Assembly (NCBI GenBank): GCA_017590115.1
Contig: JAGGNK010008448.1
Coordinates: 1,612,001-1,676,000, forward strand
Origin: Montifringilla adamsi
Taxonomy: Eukaryota > Chordata > Aves > Passeriformes > Passeridae
Direction: 5' to 3'
Length of the DNA stretch: 64,000 bases
Shown here: positions 14,501 through 28,000 of the stretch, in pieces
How positions within the stretch are numbered: the first letter of the stretch is position 1
Layout of the letters: each line of letters opens with the position of its first letter
Made by a program: the position numbers and the translations under genes
The notes under the pieces: generated by a model
Database searches by the model: none
Seen by the model: the letters and a program-made list of their open reading frames with translations, nothing else
What the model was told of the DNA's origin: nothing

Positions 14501-17500
14501 GTCTTTCGAGCCAAAGCTGTACCACTTTTAGCATCAAAACATCTTATTAGACTATTCAAGGAAAGCTTTGCATCTTGTCAGCAGCTCTTTTGGGCCATAG
14601 GTATAAATATTTCCAAGTAATTTATGGCCAGACAACAAATTCTTTGTTCAGGGATTTAATATTTCAATGATTTGCTAAATGTCCACTTCTCTGGAAAATA
14701 AACAAAATTTAACAACCCAGATGGAGAACTGCTTACAGAAAACTATTCTGGCAAACTGTACTGTATATCTGAAATATTTCGTGACAATCAACATCTTTTC
14801 ATGGCTTATATTCAAGATGACAGGTGGTAAATTCTGCAATAAGTTTAGATAATAGCATACACCTCTGTTATCTGTACTTATGCCTTCCATTTTTACCTTC
14901 TCATATTTACACTGATTGACAATTTCTGAATGAACACCTGTTATCAGAGTAAATCTTCTAGGGCCCTATTCTTTACTTTGATTTAAAAATTCCTGTATTT
15001 TCTCACATGGGAACAGTCCTCTAGTGAACAGACGCTGCTGCCACAGACTTGGAATTTTTGCAGTTACCTTTTGTGCCCCTCTCTAGAGATCTGCAAACCA
15101 TATGTTGAAATACATTGTCCCCAGTCTCCAACACATCTCATGAAAAGCAAACAGTTTATAAATAAGGCACTTAAACTTTATTGGTGGCCCAATTTCACTT
15201 GCAGCAGCAATAGGCCATATTTCTGATTACAGATACTTATATGGTTGACAAGAAATTATGATTTGAATGCCACCAAGGCATCAGTGTTATTCAGTGGCAG
15301 TGAAGGTGGCACAGCTCCATGCCAGGTTATTGGGAAGAGACCTCATGATGCGTTTGCCTGGATCTCCAATTACAATCTCTTCCTAAGAGACTGGAGAGTT
15401 TTCAGGAAAAATTTTGTACATAAGTCTGCCTCAAAAATACTGTTCTTGCAGGCAAGCCTTTGCTGCCAGTTCTGATTTTACCCAGCTTGGTGAATGTCTG
15501 AGATACAACAAGCTCTGTCCATTCTCCCTTGGTCCCTGACCAGTTTTTCCACCACTACTAATATGTGGCAAGCTGCTGCTTGCCTCTCAAGCTGCCACAC
15601 CCTGCAGGACAAATAATTTCCAATGTGAGAAAAACGTTACCTTTCATATGGGTCTGCCTGCCCTTCCCACAATCTACTTAAGAAACATAAGAACTGTACA
15701 CAAAAATGGATTTTTGTCAGATTACAAACCTTCCTTGTGGTTACACTTTAAACTTCTACAAGCTAAAAAACTTGGGTTTAGGTTTTTAACTGTACCAAAA
15801 TCCCACCCTTCTCCTTGATATATCTCAGGAAAAAGCTCTGCTGCCAATTTTCTCTTCAAGACACAATGTACCTCTAAGAATAGACTTCACCTCGGTTTTC
15901 CTTAACTTAAAAAAGTTATTTTTGTAATATCCCTCTTGGCTTTGTGTTTTGGTTTGGTTTTTAAACAATTAGCAGTGAAATAGCTATCAGTGATGAAATA
16001 AACCCCCTTCAGTGGTGTCTTGTGCTAGCTCCCATTTGATAACAAAGGCCATGATAGACAGAAAGAATATGCTCAGTACTGATTTGATTTCCATGCACAT
16101 CTCTGTTCTGCACTACTAGAGAATTCATTCTTGTCTGTGCACTACCCAAAAGCCATGTTTGTTGCTAGAAGTGAATCACCACCAGATTTGCATACATGCT
16201 AATATGTACAGAACCACACAGATGTATCAGATAATCTAGATTTCTATACAAAGCCTTGAATAAACAGCAAGGTACAAAAAGAAAATCAATGACACTCACT
16301 GTCTAATTTTGCTCGATTCAAACAGAATAAAAACAAATTTTCACTATGACATATTTAATCCTGGGATGTTTGAAAATGAAAATTTGCAGTAAGAGATTGT
16401 TTAAAAAAAATCAGCTGTTTTTTGCCTCTTTCCAGTATATATAGGAATATATATATATATATATACACTATTCAATCCTTTAGAAATAGTTGGCTGTCCA
16501 GGACAACAAGAAAAACTAAAACTTGTAAACTTTCCAGGTGATAGAAATTATCCTCACCTTACAGACAGCAGTGACCATTAGACCAGAAGTGCAGTGAGCA
16601 CTGTTTTCTGATACTTGTGCTTTGGGCATGCAGATACCAGAACTTGTAATTTTGCTCCCCAGTCTTTCTTCTGACAGCTGCACCTCAGCAGACTCAACGA
16701 TTTCTAAAGCTCTTTATTTTCATACAAGACCTACAATGGCCAGCTTTCTTCAGACTTTCTGATCCACAGAGGAAGGACCAGATCTGCGTGTTATATATTG
16801 AGAGGAAAAAAAAAAAAAGAGGTGTTTGTAGCTGACAGACAGTGCCATATGTACTTATCAACTTCAGATGAAGAAAGTTTCAAAATTTGCCACAAATATT
16901 TCCGATTAAATATTTCAAACTCAACGACAATATCAAATATAACACTGTGTCTCACTAAAAGGAATAAGATACTTTATATAATTTTCAGGGAGTTTTAGAA
17001 ATAATTTTCAGAGAAAATTAATTCAGGAAAGTGAAAACATCCCCTGATTAATTTCTGTTATTCTAGACTCTTGTGTGAGCTTGCTACTACTGATATAGTA
17101 ATCTTGTTTCAGTGTACAAAACTACAAAAGCTTTGATGTTTCATTCTGTGATACTCATCCAGTTCAAGAAAAACACTAAGAAAATATATTTTGATACCAG
17201 TGTAATCACGTTACATTACACATCATGCCAGTATGATATGCATTTGCATTTTTTTTTACTATATTTGGATATGTTTTTGAAAGCTCCCTTCACAAACAAA
17301 GAGAAGTGTTTCTGGAATTGCATTTTTGTTGTGAATCTTGAAGCAAATCCAACCTTATAGAAACTATTTTTGTTACCTTGATAGGAAAGAAATCACTTTT
17401 TAAATGTCTCCAGAGTGCCCTGCTTGGCAAAAATGTGAATTAATGTTCCCTTACCTCTGACTTATCAGGCTCCTTTGAAATGTCTGGATGAACCCCCAAG

Positions 17501-20500
17501 AATTAGAGACCCCAAAATCACTTCTGAAAACTCATCCAGTCTTAAACCCTGGTAGGAGCAAACAGAAGATAGTTTCAAATGTGGGGGGGAAATGCAACAT
17601 CCAGTTTCAAGAAAAGGCATTCAGATAAATGTGGTTTACTCTCAAATCTCCTGAATTTCACTGAGCTATAAGTTCCCATTCATGCACCTCAAAAATTACC
17701 AGTTGCAGTCCCCTCTGCACTGCCACCTCTGGGTTATCTGGCACCTCCAGACTTTGTTACTCCCTTGCAGTAACACTGCTTAAATGCATCCAGTGTAAAA
17801 CAGCAAGAGAATAACCAATCCATAGGGTTTTTTTCTATAGCATCTTTTAGCTTCCCAAACTTTGTCAGCCTCTACTCTGCAGACACAAGACACATCCAGC
17901 AAACTTCAGATTTATGCCTTTTTCCTCTGCAAAAGGACAAAACTTCCACTCGTTTTGATGTCAAAACCTTTTTCCTCTGTCAAGCTTTCAAAAAATAGCC
18001 CATCTGCTTTAGAAAATATATTTTATTTGTTAATTCCCACCTGCTTATTGTGCATCTGGCAGTGTGCTCGTGAAGCATAATTTCTCTGCATAGACATAAT
18101 AAAGCAATACTTGTGGCTAAAATCTGGTTACTCTGTAAGTAACTGCATCTCTTTCCTGTGACGTGGGAAACAATACCCAAGGGTGTCACAGAAAGGTACC
18201 TAAAGAAATGGGATCATGGTAATGCAACAAAACCCCCCAGATTAATTTATGCTTTTGGAGTGGGCTCTCAGTGACAGATAAACATTGAACAGCCTTATAC
18301 TGCTTAATGCATCCAACTTCCAATTGAACTTCTTCATCTCTGAATTTTGGACCAAAAATTTATGTTGTATGGTTTTTTACACATAAATAATGAAATGGAG
18401 ACTGCTAAGTGTTCAGCAATAAATTCTCTGCAAAAAAGAAACTACATCAGCTTAAGGAACATTCTTTAAACAGACTGCATTAGAAAAACTACATGGAAAG
18501 GAGTAAGACCAAATCTGTTCTTTTTTACTTCAGTTTAGTTTATCAATGCTGTGTCTTTCATAAGCTAGGCAAGTTATTTATAGGCGCAAAAAGAGTACTG
18601 TTGTTCATCAGGCTAAACAATGAAGAAAATGGCTCTTGTGAGGGTGGCTGTTGTTAGCAATTAGCTGCTCTACTGATCTCAAAACTTTTTTCTGCAATAT
18701 AGACTTTAACTGCAATAACTTCATCACACACTTTTCCTATAGTTCCTTTTAGGTTTTTCCTAATTTCTCAGTTATTTCTGAGTAAATATATATATTTTTT
18801 AAACAAAATCTCATGAGTGGCACTACTGGTGGCTGTCTACGCTTATTCTAGATCCAAAATATATTACAGAGAGGTTTTTTTCATAGCTATTTCTGCATAT
18901 ATATTGCATGGATTTTGTGAGTGATCTGAGCAGGATTGGCAGAACAGACTGCTGCCTTTTCCACCCATGGTACTGAGGCAGAAAAAGTCTTCATAGCAAA
19001 TAGGAAGCCATGCCATTAGGTTTAGCAAATTGCTAACAGTTTTCAGGTCATATTGTCAGCTTGGGATGTAGGTAGAATTTAGACATCTGGATTCTATTGA
19101 AAGTGCTTAAATCTTTATTTAAATTTTGTTCCAAATTCTTCCTCTAAGGAAATTTGAGATCTGCACAGTTCCTAGACATGGAATGAGGACTCAAGAAGCC
19201 AGTGAACTTTTGGGACTGACACATTCTAAGGAGAAGCATAAGTACTCATACTTGGATTGTGAGAACACAGGCAGAGAAAGAGAGCTGATCCTTGTAGAAA
19301 AAAATCTCAAGATCAACAAAAAGGCACACTTATTTGCATAGAAATTCTAAATCCTCATCAATTTAATGGAAGCCTGGAATACTCGTGAATTGTTGGCCAA
19401 GATACAGATTGGAAAACTTCCCAAAAAAGTGCTTCATTACTTGTGTGGGTGTGGAGAAAGTGTTATAATTCTTCAACTGCATCTGAGTAGTTACGTTTCT
19501 TTATCACTTTCTAAGCCAAAAAACTATTTTTAAATTGAATTAAAAATTGCTACTTATGCAGTTATCTTGTGGATACCCTCCAAAACAGCATTTCTGTAGC
19601 TATCTTGGGTCAGAACAGCATGATGAATCAGCATGAAAACACCACCAGTTCAAACACAATTAATTCCCTTTATTTTTTCATTCCCCACTAAGATGTGGTT
19701 TGCATCCACTCCTCATAATTTACTCCTAATGTTTTCTCACTCTTAAATATAAAGAACATAAAGGAATTGTGATGTGATATAATCTATTTAATTCAGAACC
19801 AGAAAAGTGGAGCCTTAAGAGCAAAAGAAAAAAATATCCCAACACACTAATAGGAAATTCTTAAAGAAGAATTCAATTCTGTTCCATTATCCTGCAAAAG
19901 TCTCTGTAGCTCCTACTACAGAGCTAATACTCATATCACAGATGGAGGGAATAGCAAAGGTAATCATTGGCTGAGTATCATTGCCTGTTTAATCCTCAAA
20001 AAATTTGAAAAGGCAGAAATACTCTTGTCTCTCCATTACATCTGTTTTAGTTCTGACAGACCTGCCTGTAAGCAGACAGCCTTCCTCCAAAGTAAGGGCT
20101 TAAATAAGATAGAGATATCTAAAATATATGTTCATCTCATGTCCCCCTGACAAAGATCTGTGAAGGTTTTTATGTTGTGGAACAAAAGGGAAGATATTAT
20201 CTGAAGAAAAGCACAATAGTCCAAATCTCCACAAATTTAGATCTTTGTGGATAATCAAGGAACCTTTCCAACCTAGCTGCTTCCTTGTGCACCCTGTGCA
20301 AAGTTAGATATCCACATAATATCAAACTAACATCTACTCTGCACCCTTATAGTTTGCACAACTTAGAATAGAAGCAACTTAACACATACAAGAAGTGTTT
20401 GGTGTGTCTAACTAGGAAAAAAAAAGGTTTTCCAACAGGATGAAACCAGCCCATTTGTATACCCTATGCTAATATGCTTCTTTCAGAAGCTGATATATTC

Positions 20501-23500
20501 AGCTAAAAACCACATCCAGCACTAAGGGCTGTGCAGCAAAATCTCTCTGTGAGCAATAGGCTTGCCAGCTGCTGGCATTTCAGTGCTCTCAGTGGCATAA
20601 GATGAGTAGCACATATTTGTGCAAGGGAAACAAATCAAAAAGCCTTTTCAATTTACTCATTTTATCCTTGGTAGCTCCTCAAAGCCTCTGTTTTCCTAAC
20701 TTGTTTGTTTAATGGAAGGTATTATTTCTCTTTACAAACCCTGCCTAGCGGTTTGCAACAAATTTGGTTCTTTAAGATTATTTCAATAGTAATATTCTTT
20801 CAGCTATATACCTGATTCTCGTATCTGCTTCAGGAAGAATCTAGAGATTCAACAAATTTTTAAATAGTCAATTTATTTGTTCTCTCTGCACTGCTTGCAA
20901 CAGCCTCATCTTTTACTTCAGGAGAGATGTTACTGGATCACAACAAAAGGTTCCTATAGTGCCCTAAAGAGACAGGTGACAGCACAATTTCTAATTATAT
21001 TTCAAAAATCCTTCTTTGTCCCGTGTTAACCCTGCTTCCTAAAGAAATGTCTCCCATGTAACCTCAGGATCTTCAAGATTTAAGTACATCTAAATGCCTC
21101 TGAGGAAAGTGGCCAACTTGAAGGACAGTGACTTTCATTCACATTCTCTGCTTCTGAATTTCTGATTGAAATTTCCTAATCCTGTATTTGTATTAGTTGC
21201 CCTGAGATAGTAAGACTAGTAAGGGAGGTATCACTGGTAATCTTCTTCTCCTACATAATAGAAAACATGGAAGTGGTTTCACCAAAGCCTTGGAAAAATG
21301 GACCTCGTGAAAATGGTCTGAACCTCTTATGCACTGTATACATTGTGATTTGCAGCTCTTGTACCACAAACAAAACTTAAACTGGAAGTATGTGTTTTCA
21401 GAGATACATTTTCCTCAGCGATCATTCAAGGATTTTCTATCTACATACGTGTAAGAACAGCTGCCAATATGACAGCACCATTACCATCAAAGCTACACTG
21501 GCAACATTTCATCATTCACATTTGCTTTTCATACTGCCTCCCTGCTTTGCATATTTTGTAGATATGCACTATTCAAAGATTTCTTAATATCCAAAACTAA
21601 TATTTGGCCTGGCTTAGCAGCGTTACAGCAATATAAGATTAATTATTTTTAAATAGGATTACAAATCATGGAGATTTTTTAATTCTTTACTGCTGAGTAG
21701 TAGAGACATTTTGTTAATGAATTGCTGGCTTGTCTCCTTTTATTTGTGATACCTACTATCTCAACTATATAATGGATTTGGGTGACAGAGGTTAAGCATC
21801 ATAAGTCACAGAATTTTAATTTCAAGTAGGTAGTAGACAATAGTATAATGAATTATGAAGAGATGGTGCTCAATAAACATTCAGTGAAAGAACTGAGAAC
21901 ACAAAGATGAGAAAATAATTCTAGTTTAAATCAGCACTAGCTGGTGAAAATCAGCCATTTACAAGAGGTTATGCTCTTTCTCAATACAAAGATATATCTA
22001 TTGTTAGTATTTTAGGAGGAGAGGGGAGTGGAGAGAGAACTGAGAGAACAAGAGATGCAGTCATCAACGTGACCAGTTCAGTCAAAGCCCCTGTTCAGCA
22101 CACAGCAGTGACCTCCAATGTTAAATTAAGAAATAGAAAAGAGCAAAAGCCCAGTGCTACAGTGTGAATCACCACACATCCTTAAGAAAGCTTAATTTTG
22201 TTAACCTGTTTTCAAAAGGTTGGTAGAAATGGAGATGGAGAGCTCAGAGATGGACACAAGAACAGTCAAAGAATAGAAATACTTAATGGGGAGAGAGTGT
22301 AAAAATGAAATCACCTATCTTACTAATAGAATAGAAAAGCAGAGAATAACATTGGGAAGGTAGATAAACCTATTCATATTCTCTTGCAATACAGGAATTA
22401 AGTTTAAAAATCAACTTAGATAAATTAAAATTATGCAAATGTCAATGTAACAGCAATTTAAAAAATCAAATCAACACCAAGAACACAGATCGTTTGATAC
22501 TGACAAAGTCTGAATATGGATTTCATTGCCACAAGATGCATTGCGGCATTCAGATAACTGCTGGCCAATACAGAGGTCACAAAATAAGGAGTACGAAAGT
22601 AGAGGATGCTTGTACAGAAATTAAAGTTCTGAAATTAACACAAACTGTGATGTTTCCTTATACGAAACAACTTCCATTTACTGTAGGAATCTCTTTCGAA
22701 AGATTGTTGCTTTGCAGAAACCTAATGCAGAGTTTTTCTTAAAACTTTCTGAAGTAAACAGTCAAGGCTGCTGTTGGATATAGCGTTGGTAAACTACTTC
22801 TAAAATCTAGTTACAAGGTTTTTCAATTTCAGCCAATTGTGTGAAGTTTTAATGAAAGATTACCTTCTAGCTGTTAAAACTATTGTCATAGAATTTAGGC
22901 TGTGGAAAAGGGAAGCTACAGGCTGCAACTTACTTTAGAATAGAACCTGCACGGAAAAAAGGATCTGTCAGCCTTCCTCTGCAGAGCACTGACACAGGCA
23001 AATGTGGGCTCTTTAGTATGGCTTTCCATCAGAACTGAACATCTAAGATACTCTTCTGCAGTGTGTACACACCTCCTTGTTGCTCCAGTGACTGTATCTT
23101 TGCAAGAAGCTAAATGCCAGTGAGCATAACTTGGATTTTAAGACAGCAGATGCAAATTTTTAAAAAGCAAACATTTGAAAGTATTTTTTCCTTCAAGCAA
23201 AACATTATTTGTCAGAAATGAAATTGAGCTATTCTGGGATTGTCCTAGAATAAAGATAAAACTTAGGAAGCTATAATTACTGCATCTTCTCTGGTCTGGT
23301 AAAACTCTGCTGAACCCAGTGAGGTTGCACTGCCACTTTGAAAGGATCAGCTCAAATCTACCTGTGGTATAAAGCAATTTAAAGACATATGTTCCAAATT
23401 TTAAAGCAGCTGGAAATGCCCTATTTACTTGCATAGAGCCATGGTAAACGTTGACAGTTTAGGTCCGGTTTGGCTTTGACACCCTGGCTCACGAGCGGCA

Positions 23501-24309
23501 GCAAGGAAGTTACCCAGAGGGACAGCCAGGCACCCGGGCTGGCGTCCGGGCGGCAGCTCACCGTGCTCCTGCGGGCTCCTTCGAACAGAGAGGCTGCGGG
23601 CTGGCACTCGCCTCGCTCCCTGCTCTGAGCACGGCTCATTTCCAAGGGACCCGGAGGAGGAGGCAGGAGAGCGCTGGTGGGACCGCTCAGTGCGGGTCCC
23701 CCGCCCGGGGCTGCGGGCAGCGGCGCGGGCCGGTCCCCCGGAGCGGCGGGAGGCCGGGGCAGGGCTCGGGCGCTCTCACCTGTCGATACTTATCACACAG
23801 AGGGTCATGATGGAAGCCGTGCAGCACATGACATCCATGGCGATGAAGACGTTGCAGAAGAGGCGGCCGAAGATCCACTCCCCGCCGATAAGGTCGGTGA
23901 CGCTGACGAAGGGCATGACGGCCAGGGCCACCGAGAGATCGGCCAGGGCCAGCGAGACGATGAGATAGTTGGAGGGCTGCCGCAGCTTCTTCACGAAGCA
24001 GACGGAGATCACCACCAGGCAGTTGCCGGCGATGGTCAGCAAGGTGATGAGGCAGAGCACGGCCCCGATGAGAACTTTCTCCGCGCTGCCGTAGCTGAGG
24101 ATCTGCTCCCCGCACTGCGAGTCGTTGGCGGGGAGGGGGCTCGCCGTGGGCAGCGCCGACGGGGGGGGCGACGGGCCGAGCTTCGCCAGGCTGCGCGGGG
24201 GCCAGGAGCCGGCGATCATCCTGCCGCCGCTCAGCGCCCGCGGCTCCTCCAGGGTAACCAGGGGCCGCAGGTTACCGTAGAGGTGGCTGCCGTTGAGGGC
24301 GAGCACCAT
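1776..24309 (-). CDS. HTR7: 5-hydroxytryptamine receptor 7 (serotonin 5-HT7 receptor)
   Basis: Class A GPCR of the plasma membrane; the family binds serotonin and couples through Gs to raise cAMP. The CDS joins exon 1 (24309-23780) to exon 2 (2526-1776), giving 426 residues (short human isoform 432). Visible landmarks: N-glycosylation sequons at N6 and N62; TM1 with GN at 95-96; D124 in TM2; C152 and C228, the expected disulfide pair; D159 in TM3, the amine-binding aspartate; DRY at 176-178, split by the intron; S240/T241 in TM5; CWLP at 336-339 in TM6; NPFIY at 377-381; and C398, a possible palmitoylation site. The C-terminus ends KPEFVL. From TM1 onward it is nearly identical to human HTR7, while the N-terminus is diverged. 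The start at 24309 has A at -3 and G at +4. An optional third exon known in mammals was not found and may lie before base 1. Confidence 0.97.
4147..4182. repeat. Short tandem duplication
   Basis: The 15-base unit GGGCTGCTAAAAAG, with slight edge differences, occurs twice in a row and is followed by a partial third copy. It lies in the HTR7 intron and is probably replication slippage. Confidence 0.7.
8370..8510. repeat. Imperfect tandem pyrimidine-rich repeat
   Basis: A segment beginning GGTTAACACTTTACATTATT at 8371 recurs in altered form from about 8455 (GGGTAACACCTTAAATTATT). Both copies are followed by C/T-rich sequence containing TTTTTCTTCTTAATT. The offset is roughly 85 bases. It looks like an old duplication inside a polypyrimidine tract. 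Confidence 0.6.
10975..11019. repeat. Perfect 17-bp inverted repeat with 11-nt loop
   Basis: The left arm CTCTTGAAGCACCAGCT (10975-10991) and the right arm AGCTGGTGCTTCAAGAG (11003-11019) are exact reverse complements, separated by 11 bases. Transcribed RNA or extruded DNA could form a stable 17-bp hairpin. It is shorter than a typical microRNA precursor. No function is assigned. Confidence 0.9.
16448..16466. repeat. (TA)n microsatellite
   Basis: A short alternating AT run within the HTR7 intron, flanked by ordinary AT-rich DNA. Confidence 0.85.
23780..24309 (-). CDS. HTR7: HTR7 coding exon 1
   Basis: Encodes residues 1-176 and two bases of R177: the extracellular N-terminus, TM1, TM2 and TM3 up to the DR of the DRY motif. 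The donor reads CAG|GTGAGA, with GT at 23779-23778. The exon sits inside a CpG island. The Pro/Ser-rich segment at residues 36-61 is poorly conserved relative to the human protein, whereas residues from about 66 onward align closely. Confidence 0.97.
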
Positions 24310-24328
24310 GTTGGCGTGAGCAGCCCAT
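24272..24328 (-). other. Upstream ORF overlapping the HTR7 start codon
   Basis: An ATG at 24328-24326 lies 19 bases upstream of the HTR7 ATG in another frame. It opens an 18-codon ORF whose stop ends at 24272, so it overlaps the first 38 coding bases. Its context has T at -3 and G at +4, weaker than the HTR7 start. If transcribed, it could lower initiation at HTR7 by diverting scanning ribosomes. No peptide function is claimed. Confidence 0.45.
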
Positions 24329-24782
24329 GAAGCCTCGCCGCCCGTTCTCCGGCTGTCCCCGGCGCCGGGATGCTCGGGCTCCTCCTCGGGCGCCCGGCGC
24401 CACCCGCCCCCTCGCAGCCGGCCGAGCGGCCCGTGGGGGCCCAGCTTTCAACTTCCCCCGGGGCAGCGGGGCTCGCCCGCGGCGCATTCCGGGTGGCCGC
24501 GAGGTGGGCACGGCGCTATCGCCCCCAGCCCGCGGGCAGAGGGGCGGGCGGGGGTGGCGGCCGCTCCCTCCCTCCCACCCGCGCCCATCGCCCGCTGCCA
24601 CCCGCGGCTGCTTCCCGAAGGCGACAGGCGACGGGATGGGAACCGCTCCGCCTCTCTCTCCCTTCTGCCCTCTGAGCTGCAGGTGGCGGTGCGCCCCTTC
24701 CCCGCAGTTCGGGGAGCCGGTTCCTCCCGAGGCTTCTCCTTCGCGGCCGCCCCAAGCGAGGGGCGCTCTGGGAACCCCCTGC

Positions 24783-24831
24783 ATATATATATGTGTGTGT
24801 GTGTGTGTATGTGTGTGTGTATGTATGTACA
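24783..24831. repeat. (TA)n(TG)n(TATG)n compound microsatellite
   Basis: A short run of alternating AT passes into TG repeats with scattered TATG units. It lies about 475-520 bases upstream of the HTR7 start codon inside the CpG island. Alternating purine-pyrimidine tracts like this are length-variable and can adopt Z-DNA. An effect on HTR7 expression is only a possibility. Confidence 0.95.
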
Positions 24832-25039
24832 CAGGTCTCGCCGGGAGGCTGCGGGCGGGTGCCGCGGCTGGCGCAGAGGCGGCCGCAGGCGGAGGCGCTC
24901 CGGCCGGAGCGGGGTTCCAGCCTCTCGGTTTGCCGGCTCCGGCACAGCCCTGCGGCGCGTCCCGGCTATGTAAGCACTTCTCTGTGTATCCAAGCTTGCA
25001 GATTCTTCTTCATAGTAAGTTGATGTGAATACCATCGCC

Positions 25040-28000
25040 TATATTTTCTCTTTTATTCATCTTTTTGTACCCTGATTTTGAATTTACTCGGTGCTCCATG
25101 TGTAATTCCTTCTGTAAAGCTAAAACCAACAAACTCCTATTGCTTGAATTACCGGTTTTTCTTGTAGTCTCCCTGGACTCTTAGATACAAGCCAATTTTT
25201 GGGATTCACTTTCTCAGTTCTTTAAGTCCTATTCTTGCCTCCGAGTGGGGTAAAAATTAACTGAATTGTGAGTTACCCATGGGATGCCAGCAGAAGATCA
25301 CACCCCATGATATAGCAACATGATGCCAGACAGTAAGGACTAAAACTAAGAAACACTTGTTCCTGAGTGTCCCTCACATTGTCAACATGAGACAGAAGCC
25401 AGGTGAACTAGAGAAGGAGAGGGAATGGAAAGCGTTGGTCCCAGATGTATCAATTACCATGAGGTTTAAATGAGGGGAGATCTTGCAACATAGAAAGTTT
25501 TATTTAAGTATGTGCAGGACAGGGAAGAACTGTTTGTGTGGCTCAGTAGTAAGAAAGGCTCCAGGATGGTTGCACATTATACTGACTTTAAAATCTGCTT
25601 TGAAGACAAACCTAATTAATATCCAGTTATTGGGGCAAAAAATCAAAACCAAAACCCTCAACTGACAGTCCTACCGACTAGTGAAACACAAATCCATAGC
25701 AACTGAGGCTTCCATACTTGATTCACAGAACACAGACTGAGCAGAGGCAATGCCTCCTGTGGTCAGAAATGCAGGGTTTGGTAGTTCAATTGCTGCCCTT
25801 CCCTACCACCCCACATCTTGATTTGACTAAGATAATAAAATAAGCGATGATAAGGATGAAATCTTGTTGGGCAGCTCCTTGACCATTACCAAGTTGAAAC
25901 CATTTTCCTGTTCAGTCAAGTGTTTCCCCACACTTTGTTAGTTGCTTTATTGCATCCTATCACAACAAAAGAAACAAAATCACAAAATAAAAATCCCTGT
26001 TTAACCATCCAAAATATGTTGAGCTTCAGGTGAGTTACCCCACCAGGTGATAAATGAAGTATTTTGTCCTCTTCAGTTAAGCAAATATTAGGAAGAAAAA
26101 GGTCTTTAGAAATTGCAAGGATATATCTAAGTTAAAACATTAATGCAAAACTTGGAGAGAGAATGTTTCCTTATTGGTTAGACATATTTTTCAAAAATAG
26201 TGTCTCAAGCACAGCTAAGGAGTTAGAAACTTAGTAAATTTTGTTCAAAATAGATTCTTATCACAAAAGCTGATAAAATTGTACAGTTTAATACTCCCAG
26301 TAAAACCAACTTTTCAGTTGCTTAAAATGTCACTAAGGCAGAGCAAATTATAATCTGGTGCTTCCTGCAAATGCGTTAACACAGTTCATTAAATCAGTCA
26401 TTCTTCTTGACAGCTTTTCAATACACTCCTGGGATGTGGCTCTAAATGTTCTGAGTGGATGATACACAGGATCATTTGGTAGGGTAGGGATCACTCCTAC
26501 CCATTCCAACCCAAAAGTAGGACTGAACCTTTTGTTCTGTATCTTGAATTCTCTTACAGTTCATTCCAAGTTAATCACCTGATTTCTTTCCTTCTCAAAG
26601 GCCATGTTACCACTCTTTGAATTTGCTGTTGTAATCTTACCTTTGAAGAAACAAAACAATTTAAATCAATTTAGGTGCCATTATAGAAAGGGATTTATGT
26701 ACTATTGCAGAGAAGATGTGAAAAACCCTGGCAAGACAAAGCAGCTGACACGTCTCTAAAATATGCTCCTTGAAAGGTTTTTACTAGGACACACCTAAAA
26801 TAACTTCCAGTTTCCCATGCTGGGCTGAATTGGTGAGCTGCTTTCCATGAGGGTTTAGAGGGTTTCACATGGCCAGTGTCTGGAAAAGCATAGAGAATCC
26901 ATCACTCCATGAGATGACATCTATTCTAGGCACTTAAAATAACAACAAAGGAAAGTAGGACTCCATCTTTCCAAGGGTACATCCCACTTTTGTCTTCAGT
27001 GATCCTATTTAAAAATTCTAACATGTTGTTCCAGACAGAATACAGAATTGAAACAAATGTCCAATTAGGTGTCAAGAATTACAAGCTGACATTTGTTCTC
27101 TACCCAAGAAATTACTTTTTCACCTTTCATTAGGCTTCAAAAAATAGAATCAAATCATTTTTCTGTCTGGGCTTAGTAAAATCCTGCCCTTTGAGTAATT
27201 TAGGCTCTCTATGCATAAAAGCCTCTTAATATTTCCATATTATTCCAATTCTGTGCTAAGTCCTTTGTCCCCCATTCTTTCTGCACTTAGTGAAGTTAAA
27301 CTATTTTGTTTATATTTGATAATGAACTTTATTTGCAAATCTCACCTTTGGTATTTTATTATTATTGTATAGAAAAATTTCAGATTATAAAAAGATAAAA
27401 AAATGCAAGAGAACTTTTTACTTTGATTTTTTTCCCTCTCCCTAAGTAGTTAACTCCTATGTTTCATTTTTTCCCCTCCTCCAGAAACAGTGCTAATCAC
27501 ATAACATTTTCAGCATTTGCTATTGATACTAAGTGCATACTACAGCAGTGACTATCGCTATCAATTCTTTGCTGCCACGTTAGTGAGATAAGGTAAGACA
27601 GGTCATTAAGGCTAGCCAAGGAAATACAGTTTCCCAAGCACATTTTGATTTAGTGGGGCCAGACTGTATCTATCAAAGTGTTCATGTTGAAAAACCTTGC
27701 ATTAAATCCTGGATCCTTCATCCCTCTCTGGAGGACTTGATGCTTGCAGACAGCAGGTCTGTGCTAACTTGGAGGATCCTGACTGAAATGGGTCAAGGAA
27801 CACAGTGCAAGAGCATCAGCAGCAGAGGAGAGAACGCTGACAGCCCAGCATGGCAACACCTCCCCTCACACAGCTGCCTCTAGAAAACAATAGCCCTTCT
27901 CTTAGCTGAAAAAGTTGAAGGCACTGCTACATTCCCCTCCTTAAACCATTCAATATTGTACACACGGCAGGAAGGTAACATGAGTATGCAATGCAATAAA

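Larger units (their letters stand above)
2527..23779 (-). other. HTR7 intron 1 (21.3 kb)
   Basis: This single large intron splits the DRY codon region of HTR7. It is AT-rich and has no supported gene, RNA gene or intact transposon. It contains an imperfect pyrimidine-rich repeat at 8370-8510, a perfect inverted repeat at 10975-11019, a (TA)n run near 16448-16466, and a tandem 15-bp duplication at about 4147-4182. The short open frames in it look like chance. Confidence 0.85.
23640..24985. promoter_or_regulatory. CpG island over HTR7 exon 1 and promoter
   Basis: This stretch is strongly GC-rich and full of CG dinucleotides, in contrast to the AT-rich DNA on either side. It covers the start of the big intron, coding exon 1, the presumed 5' UTR and upstream DNA. 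CpG islands usually mark vertebrate promoters, so the HTR7 transcription start probably lies at about 24350-25000, but no single start site can be placed. A TG/TA dinucleotide repeat interrupts it at 24783-24831. Confidence 0.8.

Noticed and set aside
23677..24330. 217-codon plus-strand open frame
   Set aside because: It is antisense to HTR7 exon 1. The frame is open because the exon is GC-rich; the real protein is on the minus strand.
24272..24832. 186-codon minus-strand open frame upstream of HTR7, including TG-repeat-encoded His/Thr runs
   Set aside because: It is CpG-island sequence plus a microsatellite. Only its last 18 codons, from the ATG at 24328, are noted as a uORF.
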